Of a stretch of 64,000 nt of DNA, positions 25,629-38,321 are shown one piece after another. The position numbers were made by a program, and so were the translations under genes. The notes below the pieces were generated by a model. That model ran no database searches. It worked only from the letters and a program-made list of their open reading frames with translations, and was not told the DNA's origin. Position 1 is the first letter of the stretch, and every line of letters begins with the position of its first letter. Where the stretch lies: the NCBI RefSeq assembly GCF_052115025.1, contig NZ_JBFRFW010000017.1, forward strand, positions 150,163 to 214,162, read 5' to 3'. This DNA is from Bradyrhizobium_A sp052115025. GTDB taxonomy: Bacteria > Pseudomonadota > Alphaproteobacteria > Rhizobiales > Xanthobacteraceae.

Positions 25629-25783
25629 ACAAGCGATCCTGTGATTGGGCCGGTGTCACCGCCGGGCGTTCCCCCGGATCAGCGTCCCCAGCGATTATGT
25701 CGGTTTTTGGAAAGGTTTCCACCCCTGCGGCCATCTTTGCGGCCAATGGTCACGAGGCCCGCAAGGAGAATGTGCATGCGAAA

Positions 25784-25805
25784 ACGGCCGGGCAAGCCCG
25801 GCCGT
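25784..25805 (-). terminator. Terminator after cycM
   Basis: A perfect 9-bp stem ACGGCCGGG / CCCGGCCGT with a 4-nt loop, followed on the minus strand by a TTTT run. It lies 28 bp past the cycM stop. Confidence 0.8.
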
Positions 25806-25832
25806 CTCCGAATGACAAATCTTTAATCCGGC

Positions 25833-26384
25833 TTACTTCGCCGCGGTCGGCAGCGGCACCGGCTTGTCCGCCAGCGACCGCAGGTAGTCGATCACGTCGG
25901 CGCGCTCGCTGTCCTTGGGCAGGCCGGCAAAGCCCATGGCGGTGCCGGCAATGTAGCCCTTCGGATTGATGAGGAACTTGTTCAGCTCGTCGAAGGTCCA
26001 CTTGCCGCCCTTCGCCTTCATCGGCGCCGAGTAGTTGAAGCCGGCCTCGGAGGCACGATCGCGATCGACGATGCCGTAGAGGTTCGGACCCACACGGTTG
26101 GGACCGCCCTTCTCGAAGGTGTGGCAGGCGGCGCATTTCTTGGCGGCCGTCGCACCCTTCTCGACCGAGGCGGTCTGCAGCAGCTTCTCGATCGGCTCCG
26201 ACGGAGCCGCTGCCGCGGCCTTCTCGCCGCCGCCACCCGCTTCTTCCTTCACGGCGATCTCGAAACCAGGCTTGGCCATCGGCTTCGGGGTGAAGACCGC
26301 ATTGGCGGTCAGATTCATCACCATCAAGACCAGGCAGGTGCCCAGAATTGCGCCCATGATCTTGTTGAGTTCAAAGGAGTCCAT
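25833..26384 (-). CDS. cycM: Membrane-anchored cytochrome c, CycM-like
   Basis: 183 residues. An uncleaved N-terminal helix (about residues 8-28) anchors it in the inner membrane. An Ala/Glu/Gly-rich linker (45-62) leads to a class I cytochrome domain with the haem motif CAACH (84-88), GPNLYGIVDRDRAS and axial Met150 in IAGTAMGFAG. CycM of Bradyrhizobium carries electrons from the bc1 complex to the aa3-type oxidase under oxic conditions. It is divergent from kdsB, the arrangement I recall from this family. Confidence 0.92.
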   Translation of the reverse strand: MDSFELNKIMGAILGTCLVLMVMNLTANAVFTPKPMAKPGFEIAVKEEAGGGGEKAAAAAPSEPIEKLLQTASVEKGATAAKKCAACHTFEKGGPNRVGPNLYGIVDRDRASEAGFNYSAPMKAKGGKWTFDELNKFLINPKGYIAGTAMGFAGLPKDSERADVIDYLRSLADKPVPLPTAAK

Positions 26385-26506
26385 ATCGGATCAGGCCCCA
26401 CCGCCGGAAGGTCACGTTGCACGCATGGTTCAGGCGCGCGAATAACGTGACTGAAAACCAAAAAACGGCCCCGAAATCAAGCATTCGCAATCGCTGCAAC
26501 GAGATA

Positions 26507-26534
26507 ACGGTTTGCCTGGGCGCTGGCAACCCGT
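26507..26534. promoter_or_regulatory. Imperfect inverted repeat between cycM and kdsB (possible operator)
   Basis: ACGGtTTGCC, 8 nt, then GGCAAcCCGT: nine of ten positions pair around the centre. It lies in the 220-bp divergent gap, 70 bp before kdsB and about 120 bp before cycM. The dyad is seen directly; the binding protein is unknown. Confidence 0.3.
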
Positions 26535-26604
26535 ATAACCGGCCCCGCCGCATTGAAAACGCGCACGAATTTCCGATTTTTCCACCTCACGCGACTTCGA
26601 CCTC

Positions 26605-27345
26605 ATGGCCCGATCCGACACCCTGCTGCTGATTCCCTCCCGCATGGCGGCCACCCGACTCGCGGGCAAGCCGCTCAAGGACATCGGCGGCGTGCCCATG
26701 ATCGTCCAGGTCTGGCGCCGCGCCCAGGAGGCCGGCATCGGCCGGGTGGTGGTGGCGACCGACACCGACGAGATCGCCGCCGCCGTGGCGGCCCATGGCG
26801 GCGAGGCCGTCATGACCAGCCCCGACCATCCCTCGGGCTCCGACCGCATCCACGAGGCGCTGACGCGGCTGGATCCGGCGGGCGAGGTCCGGATCATCGT
26901 CAATGTCCAGGGCGACCTGCCCACCATCGCCCCTTCCGACATTCGCGCGGCGCTCGGCCCGCTGGAAGATCCTGCCGTCGACATCGCGACCCTCGCCGCG
27001 GTGATCAGCAAGGACGACGAGCACACCTCCCCCAACGTGGTGAAGGTCATCGGCTCGCCGCTCACCGCGGACCGCCTGCGGGCGCTGTATTTCACCCGGG
27101 CGACGGCACCTTATGGCGACGGGCCGCGCTATCATCACATCGGTCTCTATGCCTATCGCCGGGCGGCCCTGGCACGCTTCGTATCGCTCCCTCCTTCCCC
27201 GCTGGAAACCCGCGAGAAGCTGGAACAGCTGCGGGCGATCGAGGCAGGCATGCGCATCGACGTCGCGGTGGTTGACACCGTGCCGCTCGGCGTCGATACG
27301 CCCCATGACCTCGAGATCGCTCGGCAGATGCTGAGCGCCTCCTGA
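26605..27345 (+). CDS. kdsB: 3-deoxy-manno-octulosonate cytidylyltransferase KdsB
   Basis: 246 residues, cytoplasmic. It activates Kdo with CTP to CMP-Kdo for lipopolysaccharide inner core synthesis. The N-terminal IPSRMAATRLAGKPLKDIGG carries the nucleotide-binding RxxxxRLPGKPL-type motif (here with Ala). VVVATDTDEIAAAV, GSDRIHEALT, NVQGDLPTIAP, HHIGLYAYRRAALARF and EKLEQLRAIEAGMRIDVAVV are the family blocks. Length is normal (about 245-255). It is followed 29 bp later by pheA on the same strand. Confidence 0.96.
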   Translation: MARSDTLLLIPSRMAATRLAGKPLKDIGGVPMIVQVWRRAQEAGIGRVVVATDTDEIAAAVAAHGGEAVMTSPDHPSGSDRIHEALTRLDPAGEVRIIVNVQGDLPTIAPSDIRAALGPLEDPAVDIATLAAVISKDDEHTSPNVVKVIGSPLTADRLRALYFTRATAPYGDGPRYHHIGLYAYRRAALARFVSLPPSPLETREKLEQLRAIEAGMRIDVAVVDTVPLGVDTPHDLEIARQMLSAS

Positions 27346-27374
27346 ATGATCACCCCAAACCCGACGAGCCGACC

Positions 27375-28223
27375 ATGAAGATCGCATTCCAGGGCGAAAA
27401 GGGCGCGAACTCGCATATCGCCATCGCCGAGGCCTTCCCTGACGCCGAGGCCCTGCCCTGCGCGACCTTCGAGGACGCCCTTGCCGCTATTTCCTCAGGC
27501 GACGCCGATCTCGGCATGATTCCGATCGAGAACTCGGTGGCCGGCCGCGTCGCCGACATCCACCACCTGCTGCCGCATTCCGGGCTCTTCATCATCGGCG
27601 AGTGGTTCCTGCCGATCCGCCACCAGCTCGTCGCCCCCCGCGGCGCGACGCTGGAAGGCATCAAGACCGTGGAAAGTCACGTTCACGCCCTCGGCCAGTG
27701 CCGCAAGATCATCCGCCAGCTCGGCATCAAGCCCATCGTCGCCGTCGACACCGCAGGCTCGGCCCGCGCCGTCGCGGAGCGTGGCGACAAGACCTGCGCC
27801 GCGATTTCCTCGCGCCTTGCCGCCGAGATTTACGGCCTCGACATCCTGAGCGCCGACATCGAGGACGAATCCCACAACACCACCCGCTTCGTCGTGCTGT
27901 CGCGCACGGAAAAGTGGGCTCCGCAGACCGCGGCCCCGCTGGTGACGACCTTCGTGTTCCGGGTACGCAACCTGCCGGCGGCGCTCTACAAGGCGCTCGG
28001 CGGCTTCGCCACCAACGGCGTCAACATGACCAAGCTGGAAAGCTACATGGTCGACGGCAATTTCTTCGCCACGCAGTTCTATGCCGATGTGGATGGCCAT
28101 CCCGACGACCGCTCGCTCGCCTATGCCCTGGAAGAGCTGCGCTTCTTCTCCAGGGAGCTGCGCATCATCGGTGTCTACCCGGCCCATCCGTTCCGGGCGA
28201 CCTTCAGCGAGTCGGGGAGCTGA
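27375..28223 (+). CDS. pheA: Prephenate dehydratase PheA
   Basis: 282 residues. Converts prephenate to phenylpyruvate in phenylalanine synthesis. The N-terminal catalytic domain (to about 185) begins IAFQGEKGANSHIA and includes IPIENSVAGRVADIHHLL and the NTTRFVVLSR motif whose Thr is catalytic. An ACT regulatory domain (about 192-275) follows, with ALYKALGGFATNGVNMTKLE. The usual ESRP phenylalanine-binding motif reads ESYM here, as in other alphaproteobacterial forms, so feedback sensitivity may differ. It is the monofunctional form, without chorismate mutase. Confidence 0.95.
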   Translation: MKIAFQGEKGANSHIAIAEAFPDAEALPCATFEDALAAISSGDADLGMIPIENSVAGRVADIHHLLPHSGLFIIGEWFLPIRHQLVAPRGATLEGIKTVESHVHALGQCRKIIRQLGIKPIVAVDTAGSARAVAERGDKTCAAISSRLAAEIYGLDILSADIEDESHNTTRFVVLSRTEKWAPQTAAPLVTTFVFRVRNLPAALYKALGGFATNGVNMTKLESYMVDGNFFATQFYADVDGHPDDRSLAYALEELRFFSRELRIIGVYPAHPFRATFSESGS

Positions 28224-28569
28224 GCTTCAGAGGCGTGGGCAGAAATTTTACAGATTGATGAAATTCGAAGTGTGCCCACCTTCAAGAAATGCAACAGGCA
28301 CCTTTCACCACGAGATATTCCTCTTTTATAATATAAGTTTAACTGAATCACAATCAGCGGACAGCTCGTTCGAGAACCGTCCCACAAGCCTTGATATCAC
28401 CTCACGTATTCTACGAATAATGGGCTATGGTGGGAAAATTCCCACGGAAATGGGGCCCTCAATGGGCTGGGCGCGGCCGGTCCCTTGGCCTATGTTTGCG
28501 ACCCACATGGCAACAGCCCGGCGCGCATGACGCGGCCGCTATCATAAGTTGCGTGGAGTTCGAAACACA
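28224..28569 (+). other. AT-rich 346-bp intergenic region with GTGGG/CCCAC inverted repeats before metF
   Basis: No gene is evident. The stretch from about 28250 to 28440 is visibly poorer in GC than its surroundings (TTTTATAATATAAG at 28321-28334 contains a perfect TATAAT). Inverted elements: GTGGGCA (28236-28242) with TGCCCAC (28273-28279), possibly ending pheA, and GTGGGA-AAAT-TCCCAC (28430-28445). It may hold the pheA terminator and the metF promoter and leader. I could not match it to SAM-II, SAH or cobalamin riboswitch consensus. Confidence 0.45.
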
Positions 28570-29478
28570 ATGAGTGAGACTGCGCCGACCGCCAGCGGCG
28601 GCCCCGCCGCCAAACTCCCCCGTATCTCGTTCGAGTTCTTCCCGCCCAAGACGGCGGAGATGGAAACGAACCTGTGGGACACCATCAAGCGGCTCGCCCC
28701 GCTGCAGCCGACCTTCGTGTCCGTCACCTATGGCGCCGGCGGCTCGACCCGCGAGCGCACCCACGCGACCATCGCCCGCATTCTCAACGAGACTGACCTG
28801 CTGCCGGCCGCGCACCTGACCTGCGTCGGCGCACCGCGCGGCGAGATCGACGAGATCGTCGACCGTTATCACGAGATCGGCGTCCGCCACATCGTCGCCC
28901 TGCGCGGTGACCCGGTCGCGGGCATCGGCACCCCGTTCATTGCGCATCCGGATGGCTACCAGACATCGTCCGAGCTGATCGCCGGCATCAAGCGCCGGCA
29001 CCCCGACATCGAGGTCTCGGTCTCGGCCTATCCCGAAAAGCATCCGGAGAGCCCGACCTTCGACGCCGACATCGACGGTCTCAAGGCCAAGGTCGACGCC
29101 GGTGCGACGCGCGCCATCACCCAGGTGTTCTTCGACAACGATCTCTACTACCGCTTCGTCGACCGCGTGCGTGCCCGCGGCATCGACATCCCGATCGTGC
29201 CCGGCATCATGCCGATGCACAATTTCAAGCAGGCGCGCAATTTCGTGACCCGTGCCGGCACCACCGTGCCGGACTGGCTGGCGGCAAAGTTCGACGGGCT
29301 GGACGACGATCCGGAGACCCGCAAGCTGGTGGCGGCAACCGTCGCTGCCGGCCAGGTGCAGAAGCTCGCCAAGCAGGGCATCGACACCTTCCACTTCTAC
29401 ACCATGAACCGCGCCGACCTGGTGTTTGCCATCAGCCACCTGCTCGGCCTGCGCCCGTCGCAGCAGCAGGCGGCCTGA
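28570..29478 (+). CDS. metF: Methylenetetrahydrofolate reductase MetF
   Basis: 302 residues from the ATG at 28570 (GTGGAG upstream). FAD enzyme reducing 5,10-methylene-THF to 5-methyl-THF for methionine synthesis. Conserved blocks: RISFEFFPPKTAEMETNLW, VSVTYGAGGSTRERTH, HLTCVGAPRGEID, IVALRGDPVAG, SVSAYPEKHPESP, TRAITQVFFDNDLYYRF, VPGIMPMHNFKQ and GIDTFHFYTMNRADLVFAI. It is followed 27 bp later by metH, its direct metabolic partner. Confidence 0.97.
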   Translation: MSETAPTASGGPAAKLPRISFEFFPPKTAEMETNLWDTIKRLAPLQPTFVSVTYGAGGSTRERTHATIARILNETDLLPAAHLTCVGAPRGEIDEIVDRYHEIGVRHIVALRGDPVAGIGTPFIAHPDGYQTSSELIAGIKRRHPDIEVSVSAYPEKHPESPTFDADIDGLKAKVDAGATRAITQVFFDNDLYYRFVDRVRARGIDIPIVPGIMPMHNFKQARNFVTRAGTTVPDWLAAKFDGLDDDPETRKLVAATVAAGQVQKLAKQGIDTFHFYTMNRADLVFAISHLLGLRPSQQQAA

Positions 29479-29505
29479 CCCCGAAACCTTTTGTATGAGT
29501 CCGAC

Positions 29506-33354
<3,849 letters not shown>

Positions 33355-33380
33355 CGCGCCCCGACCGATCCGATCGACGC

Positions 33381-33413
33381 CAAGATGGCCGGGCCTCTGC
33401 CCGGCCAATCTTG
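33381..33413 (+). terminator. Terminator between metH and the convergent GST gene
   Basis: CAAGATGGCCGGG pairs with CCCGGCC-A-ATCTTG, leaving one bulged A and a 6-nt loop. It is symmetric, so it may act on both strands. Confidence 0.65.
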
Positions 33414-33458
33414 TATTCGAGCGAGACGAAACGCGTCGTCCCAGGCAGAGACGAGAAA

Positions 33459-34088
33459 CTAATCGCCCGGCGGCTGGAACGGCTGCACGATCTCCTTGAA
33501 CTCAGGCAACGCCTCGCAGGCCGTTGCATGGGCGGCGAGCGCGGGCCAGTGCGCGACATCGACGACGCCGGGATGCGCCTCGCGCGTGAAACGGAGCGCG
33601 CAGCCGACCGCAATATCGGCGTGTCCGACCCGAGGCCCGAACCACCACGGTGACACGCGGCCGGCACGATCCTTTTCCAGCACATCGAGCACCGCCGCGA
33701 TCTGGGTCCGGCAGCGCGCGAGCCACAGCTCCGAGCGTTCCTTGTGCAGCACGCGCTCATAGACGAGCGCGACCGCCTTGTCGCCAAGACCGGTGGCCAG
33801 CGCGCAGACCCTGAGCGCCTGCCGCCGCGGCGCGCCGTGCTCCGGCAGCATCGCCCGTCCCGGTCCTGCCAGTTCGTCGAGATAGTCGAGGATCGCAGCA
33901 CTCTCGATCAGCACCTCGCCATCGTCCAGCACCAGCGTCGGAACCCGGCGCAACGGATTGAACGGTGCGATCTTGTCGGCGTCGCCGAAGGTCGACCACG
34001 GCCGGTGTTCGAAAGACAGACCATAAAGGCGCAGCGCAATCGCCACGCGACGCACGAACGGGGAATCGTATTGTCCGATCAGGATCAC
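33459..34088 (-). CDS. Glutathione S-transferase family protein
   Basis: 209 residues from a GTG at 34088, with a perfect GGAGGT 6 nt upstream; a longer in-frame ATG at 34250 would overlap the MerR gene. Thioredoxin-like N-terminal domain (ILIGQYDSPFVRRVAIAL, NPLRRVPTLVLDDGEVLIES with the conserved cis-Pro and Glu-Ser glutathione contacts), then the helical C-terminal domain (about 85-200, GHADIAVGCALRF). The Ser in YDSPF may be the catalytic residue. Substrate is unknown. It is divergent from a MerR regulator 156 bp away, which may control it. Confidence 0.9.
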   Translation of the reverse strand: MILIGQYDSPFVRRVAIALRLYGLSFEHRPWSTFGDADKIAPFNPLRRVPTLVLDDGEVLIESAAILDYLDELAGPGRAMLPEHGAPRRQALRVCALATGLGDKAVALVYERVLHKERSELWLARCRTQIAAVLDVLEKDRAGRVSPWWFGPRVGHADIAVGCALRFTREAHPGVVDVAHWPALAAHATACEALPEFKEIVQPFQPPGD

Positions 34089-34207
34089 GGGCACACCTCC
34101 AGCACATCGACCTGCCGAGGATGCCAAAATCACAGGCGGCTTCCTAGTCGCCCGGTCCGCAGATCTGATCCGCACGCATTCCGAACCACCTTCCCCCAGA
34201 AGCACGC

Positions 34208-34238
34208 TTGACTCTCCACCTGCTGGAGCCGGTAGAAC
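34208..34238 (+). promoter_or_regulatory. MerR-type promoter/operator driving the merR-family gene
   Basis: -35 TTGACT (34208-34213) and -10 TAGAAC (34233-34238) are separated by 19 bp, the long spacer used by MerR activators. A dyad CTCCA-N5-TGGAG (34214-34228) fills the spacer. The predicted start site, 6-7 nt past the -10, coincides with the ATG at 34245, so the message would be leaderless. Confidence 0.6.
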
Positions 34239-34244
34239 GCCTCC

Positions 34245-35180
34245 ATGCACGGACGAACCTACTCCATCGGCGAGCTGTCGAAGCTCAGCGGCGTCTCCGT
34301 CCGCCGCCTCCGCTTCTATTCGGACGAGGGACTGCTGCCACCGACCGGTCGGGCGGACAGCGGCTACCGGATGTATGCCGACGCCGATCTCGCCCGTCTC
34401 GACCTGATCCTGGCGCTGCGCGAGGCCGGTGTATCGCTCGACGACATTCGCAAGCTGCAGTCACAGCACATCGCCCTCGGGGACGTGCTGCGGCTGCGCC
34501 TCGATGCCCTCGAAGCCGAGATCCGAGCAAAACGCCGCATCGCGAACGTCCTGCGAGCGGCCTTGAAAGCCGATGACCCGACCCACCACGACCTCAGGAG
34601 ACTATGGACCGTGACCAGCTTATCTCATGCCGAATTCCGCACCGCCGTCGAGCGATTCTACGACCAGGCGGCCAGCGGCCTGCAGATCGACCCGGCCTGG
34701 CGTCAGCAGATGATCGATGCCGCGACGCCCGACCTGCCCGACCATCCGACGCCGGCGCAGATCGATGCCTGGACCGAGCTTCAGGCGATGCTTGCCGACA
34801 CCAGCTATGTTGACGCCGCCAAGGCCGGCATGGCGCAGATGTGGGATGGCGCCTTCGATGCAGCAGCCTATGCTGCCGCGTCCGATGCCACGTTCGCCCG
34901 CGTCCACGAAGCGATCGCCGCAGGACAGGCGCCGCAATCGGAGACCGGGCGGGTGATCGCCCAGGACTGGCTGGCGCAATCGGCGGCGGCGATGAAGCGG
35001 ACGCCCGACGCCGCGTTCCTCGACTGGCAGCTGTCGCAGTATCGAACCCACCACGCGCGCTCGGCGCGCTATCAGGACCTGATGGCGATCCTGCGTGGCG
35101 ATGACGCCGCCAGCCATACCGGCGACGCCTGGCGCTGGATCGTCGAGGCCATGGGCCATCACCTCGGGCACAGCAGCTAG
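34245..35180 (+). CDS. MerR-family transcriptional regulator with a large helical effector domain
   Basis: 311 residues. The N-terminal winged helix has YSIGELSKLSGVSVRRLRFY and GLLPP with RADSGYRMYADADLARL (residues 6-55), followed by the dimerisation helix (about 75-118). The remaining 190 residues are helical, Ala- and Trp-containing (RRLWTVTSLSHAEFRTAVER, AWRQQMIDAATPDLPDHPT), much longer than in metal-sensing MerR proteins and lacking Cys clusters, so a small organic ligand is more likely. No Shine-Dalgarno precedes the ATG. The promoter just upstream has a dyad in a 19-bp spacer, indicating autoregulation. The divergent GST gene is the obvious second target. Confidence 0.88.
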   Translation: MHGRTYSIGELSKLSGVSVRRLRFYSDEGLLPPTGRADSGYRMYADADLARLDLILALREAGVSLDDIRKLQSQHIALGDVLRLRLDALEAEIRAKRRIANVLRAALKADDPTHHDLRRLWTVTSLSHAEFRTAVERFYDQAASGLQIDPAWRQQMIDAATPDLPDHPTPAQIDAWTELQAMLADTSYVDAAKAGMAQMWDGAFDAAAYAAASDATFARVHEAIAAGQAPQSETGRVIAQDWLAQSAAAMKRTPDAAFLDWQLSQYRTHHARSARYQDLMAILRGDDAASHTGDAWRWIVEAMGHHLGHSS

Positions 35181-35201
35181 CGGCAGCGGCTCGCCCAGAG
35201 G

Positions 35202-35801
35202 TCAGCGCGGCGTGCCGATCACCGGCACATGCGGCGCTGCCGTGAGCGGCAGGATGCCTGCGAGACGCGGATCGTCGACGATCTCGATCTGACGCCGGAA
35301 CGGCAGGAAGCCGGAGCGCTGGTAGAACGCCAGCGCCGAGGGATGATCGAAGGAACAGGTGTGCACCCAGACCCGCGAGACCGGCGCCGACCAGGCGCGC
35401 TCCAGCGCGCGGTTCATCAGCCAGCGCCCAGCGCCACTGCCGATCAGCGGCGCTGTGACACCGAAGAACGCCAGCTCACAGTCGCCCGGGGTGCGAAAGT
35501 CGAGCTCCAGCAGCCCTTCATCGTGGCCCTCGCTCTCCAGCGCGTACACCTCGACCTGAGGCGAGCGGAGAATCGCCGCGAGATCTGCATCCGGCATAAC
35601 GAGGCGGGAATACCACAGCCAGTTTTCGCCGATCCGGCGATACAGCGCACGAAACCAGGCGAGGTCGGGCGAGACCACCCGCCGCAGCGACCAGTCGCCC
35701 TCGGGTCCACGATGCAGCGGCGGCAGCGCATGCATCTCGAGATGCGTCACCACCGCGGCGATCTTGCGGGCGGGCAGGTCGTGATAGTGGTCCGCGAGCA
35801 T
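35202..35801 (-). CDS. GNAT-family N-acetyltransferase
   Basis: 199 residues. The GNAT core is recognisable: LLELDFRTPGDCELAFFGV (strand 4 region), the acetyl-CoA pyrophosphate loop as PLIGSGAGRWLMNRAL (Q/RxxGxG/A form), and FDHPSALAFYQRSGFLPFRR near the end. A 90-residue N-terminal extension contains ALPPLHRGPEGDWSLRRV. The substrate cannot be told. It starts 9 bp after the glpK stop on the same strand, so it is probably cotranscribed with glycerol kinase. Confidence 0.87.
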   Translation of the reverse strand: MLADHYHDLPARKIAAVVTHLEMHALPPLHRGPEGDWSLRRVVSPDLAWFRALYRRIGENWLWYSRLVMPDADLAAILRSPQVEVYALESEGHDEGLLELDFRTPGDCELAFFGVTAPLIGSGAGRWLMNRALERAWSAPVSRVWVHTCSFDHPSALAFYQRSGFLPFRRQIEIVDDPRLAGILPLTAAPHVPVIGTPR

Positions 35802-35810
35802 GGCGCCGGG

Positions 35811-37328
<1,518 letters not shown>

Positions 37329-37436
37329 GACGTTTCCTCGCTTGCGTTCGGTTGATCTGCGCTTGGCTTTCACTTGGCGCTTTGAGCGCAAACAAAGCGA
37401 TTGTCGCCGCCGCCGTCAAGGCGGCCGGACAAAACA

Positions 37437-37457
37437 AAGGCCCCGCGCGGGGGCCTT
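37437..37457 (-). terminator. Terminator of the pim-like operon
   Basis: The stem AAGGCCCC / GGGGCCTT with a GCGCG loop is followed on the minus strand by TTGTTTTG. It lies 28 bp past the SDR stop, marking the operon's 3' end and separating it from glpK. Confidence 0.8.
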
Positions 37458-37484
37458 CCTCCCGATCTGACCCGGACGGGCTGC

Positions 37485-38258
37485 TCAGACCGACGCGGTG
37501 GTCACGCCACCATCGATCACGATGGTCTGCCCGGTCATGAAGGTGGACGCATCGGACGCGAGATAGGCGACCGCGCCGGCGATCTCGTGGGGCTCGCCGA
37601 TCCGGCGCAGCGGCGTCGTCGCCGTGCGGCGCGTGAGGACGTCCTCGTTCTCCCACAGCGCGCGGGCAAAGTCGGTCTTCACAAGGCCGGGCGCGATGCA
37701 GTTCACCCGCACGTTCTTCGGCCCCCACTCGCCGGCGAGGCTACGGCACAGCGCGAAGTCCGCCGCCTTGGAGATGCCGTAGGCCCCGATCACGGTCGAG
37801 CCGCGCAGGCCGCCAATGCTGGAGATGATGACGACGGAGCCGCCGCCATGGGCGGCCATGCATGGAACGGCAAGTCCGCAGAGCCAGATGTTGCTCTTGA
37901 CGTTGGCGCCCATGATCTTGTCGAACGCCTCGTCGCTGATGTCGAGCAGCGGGCCGTAATACGGATTGACCGCCGCATTGCAGACGAGTACGTCGAGCCG
38001 GCCATAGTGCGACAGCGTGTCGGCGACCAGCGCCGCGACCTCGTCGCGGCGGCTGATGTTGCAGGGAATGACATGGGCGTCGCCGCCGGCGGCCACGATG
38101 CCCGCGGCGACCGTCTCGCAGGCGTCGGCCTTGCGGCTCGAGATCACCACCTTGGCGCCCATCTGCGCCAACAGCTCAGCCGAGGCGCGGCCGATGCCGC
38201 GGCTCGAGCCAGTGACAATGGCGACCTTGCCGGTCAGATCGAACGGCGTTCCCTGCAT
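37485..38258 (-). CDS. pimE: Short-chain dehydrogenase/reductase, PimE position
   Basis: 257 residues, classical SDR. NAD(P)-binding TGSSRGIGRAS (residues 16-26), NAAVNPY (NAG-type), catalytic Ser in IISSIGGL, YGISKAAD (Tyr and Lys), and the closing DASTFMTGQTIVIDGGVTTA. It is the last gene of an operon whose order F-A-B-C-D-E matches the R. palustris pim operon. Its step is uncertain; a 3-hydroxyacyl-CoA oxidation or accessory reduction is plausible. A strong hairpin separates it from the preceding gene, so its expression may be lower. Confidence 0.88.
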   Translation of the reverse strand: MQGTPFDLTGKVAIVTGSSRGIGRASAELLAQMGAKVVISSRKADACETVAAGIVAAGGDAHVIPCNISRRDEVAALVADTLSHYGRLDVLVCNAAVNPYYGPLLDISDEAFDKIMGANVKSNIWLCGLAVPCMAAHGGGSVVIISSIGGLRGSTVIGAYGISKAADFALCRSLAGEWGPKNVRVNCIAPGLVKTDFARALWENEDVLTRRTATTPLRRIGEPHEIAGAVAYLASDASTFMTGQTIVIDGGVTTASV

Positions 38259-38275
38259 GGCATCCCCAACTGTGG

Positions 38276-38299
38276 CGACGGGGCGAAGCCGCCCCGTCG
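38276..38299 (-). other. Strong intercistronic hairpin between the small acyl-CoA dehydrogenase and SDR genes
   Basis: A perfect 10-bp GC stem CGACGGGGCG / CGCCCCGTCG with a 4-nt loop and no T run. It may stabilise the upstream message or partly terminate before the SDR gene. Confidence 0.5.
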
Positions 38300-38321
38300 T
38301 GTCGTGGTGTGCGGTAGCGCC

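Noticed and set aside
28224..28569. SAM-II, SAH or cobalamin riboswitch before metF
   Set aside because: I searched by eye for the conserved cores and found none. A covariance-model search would settle it.
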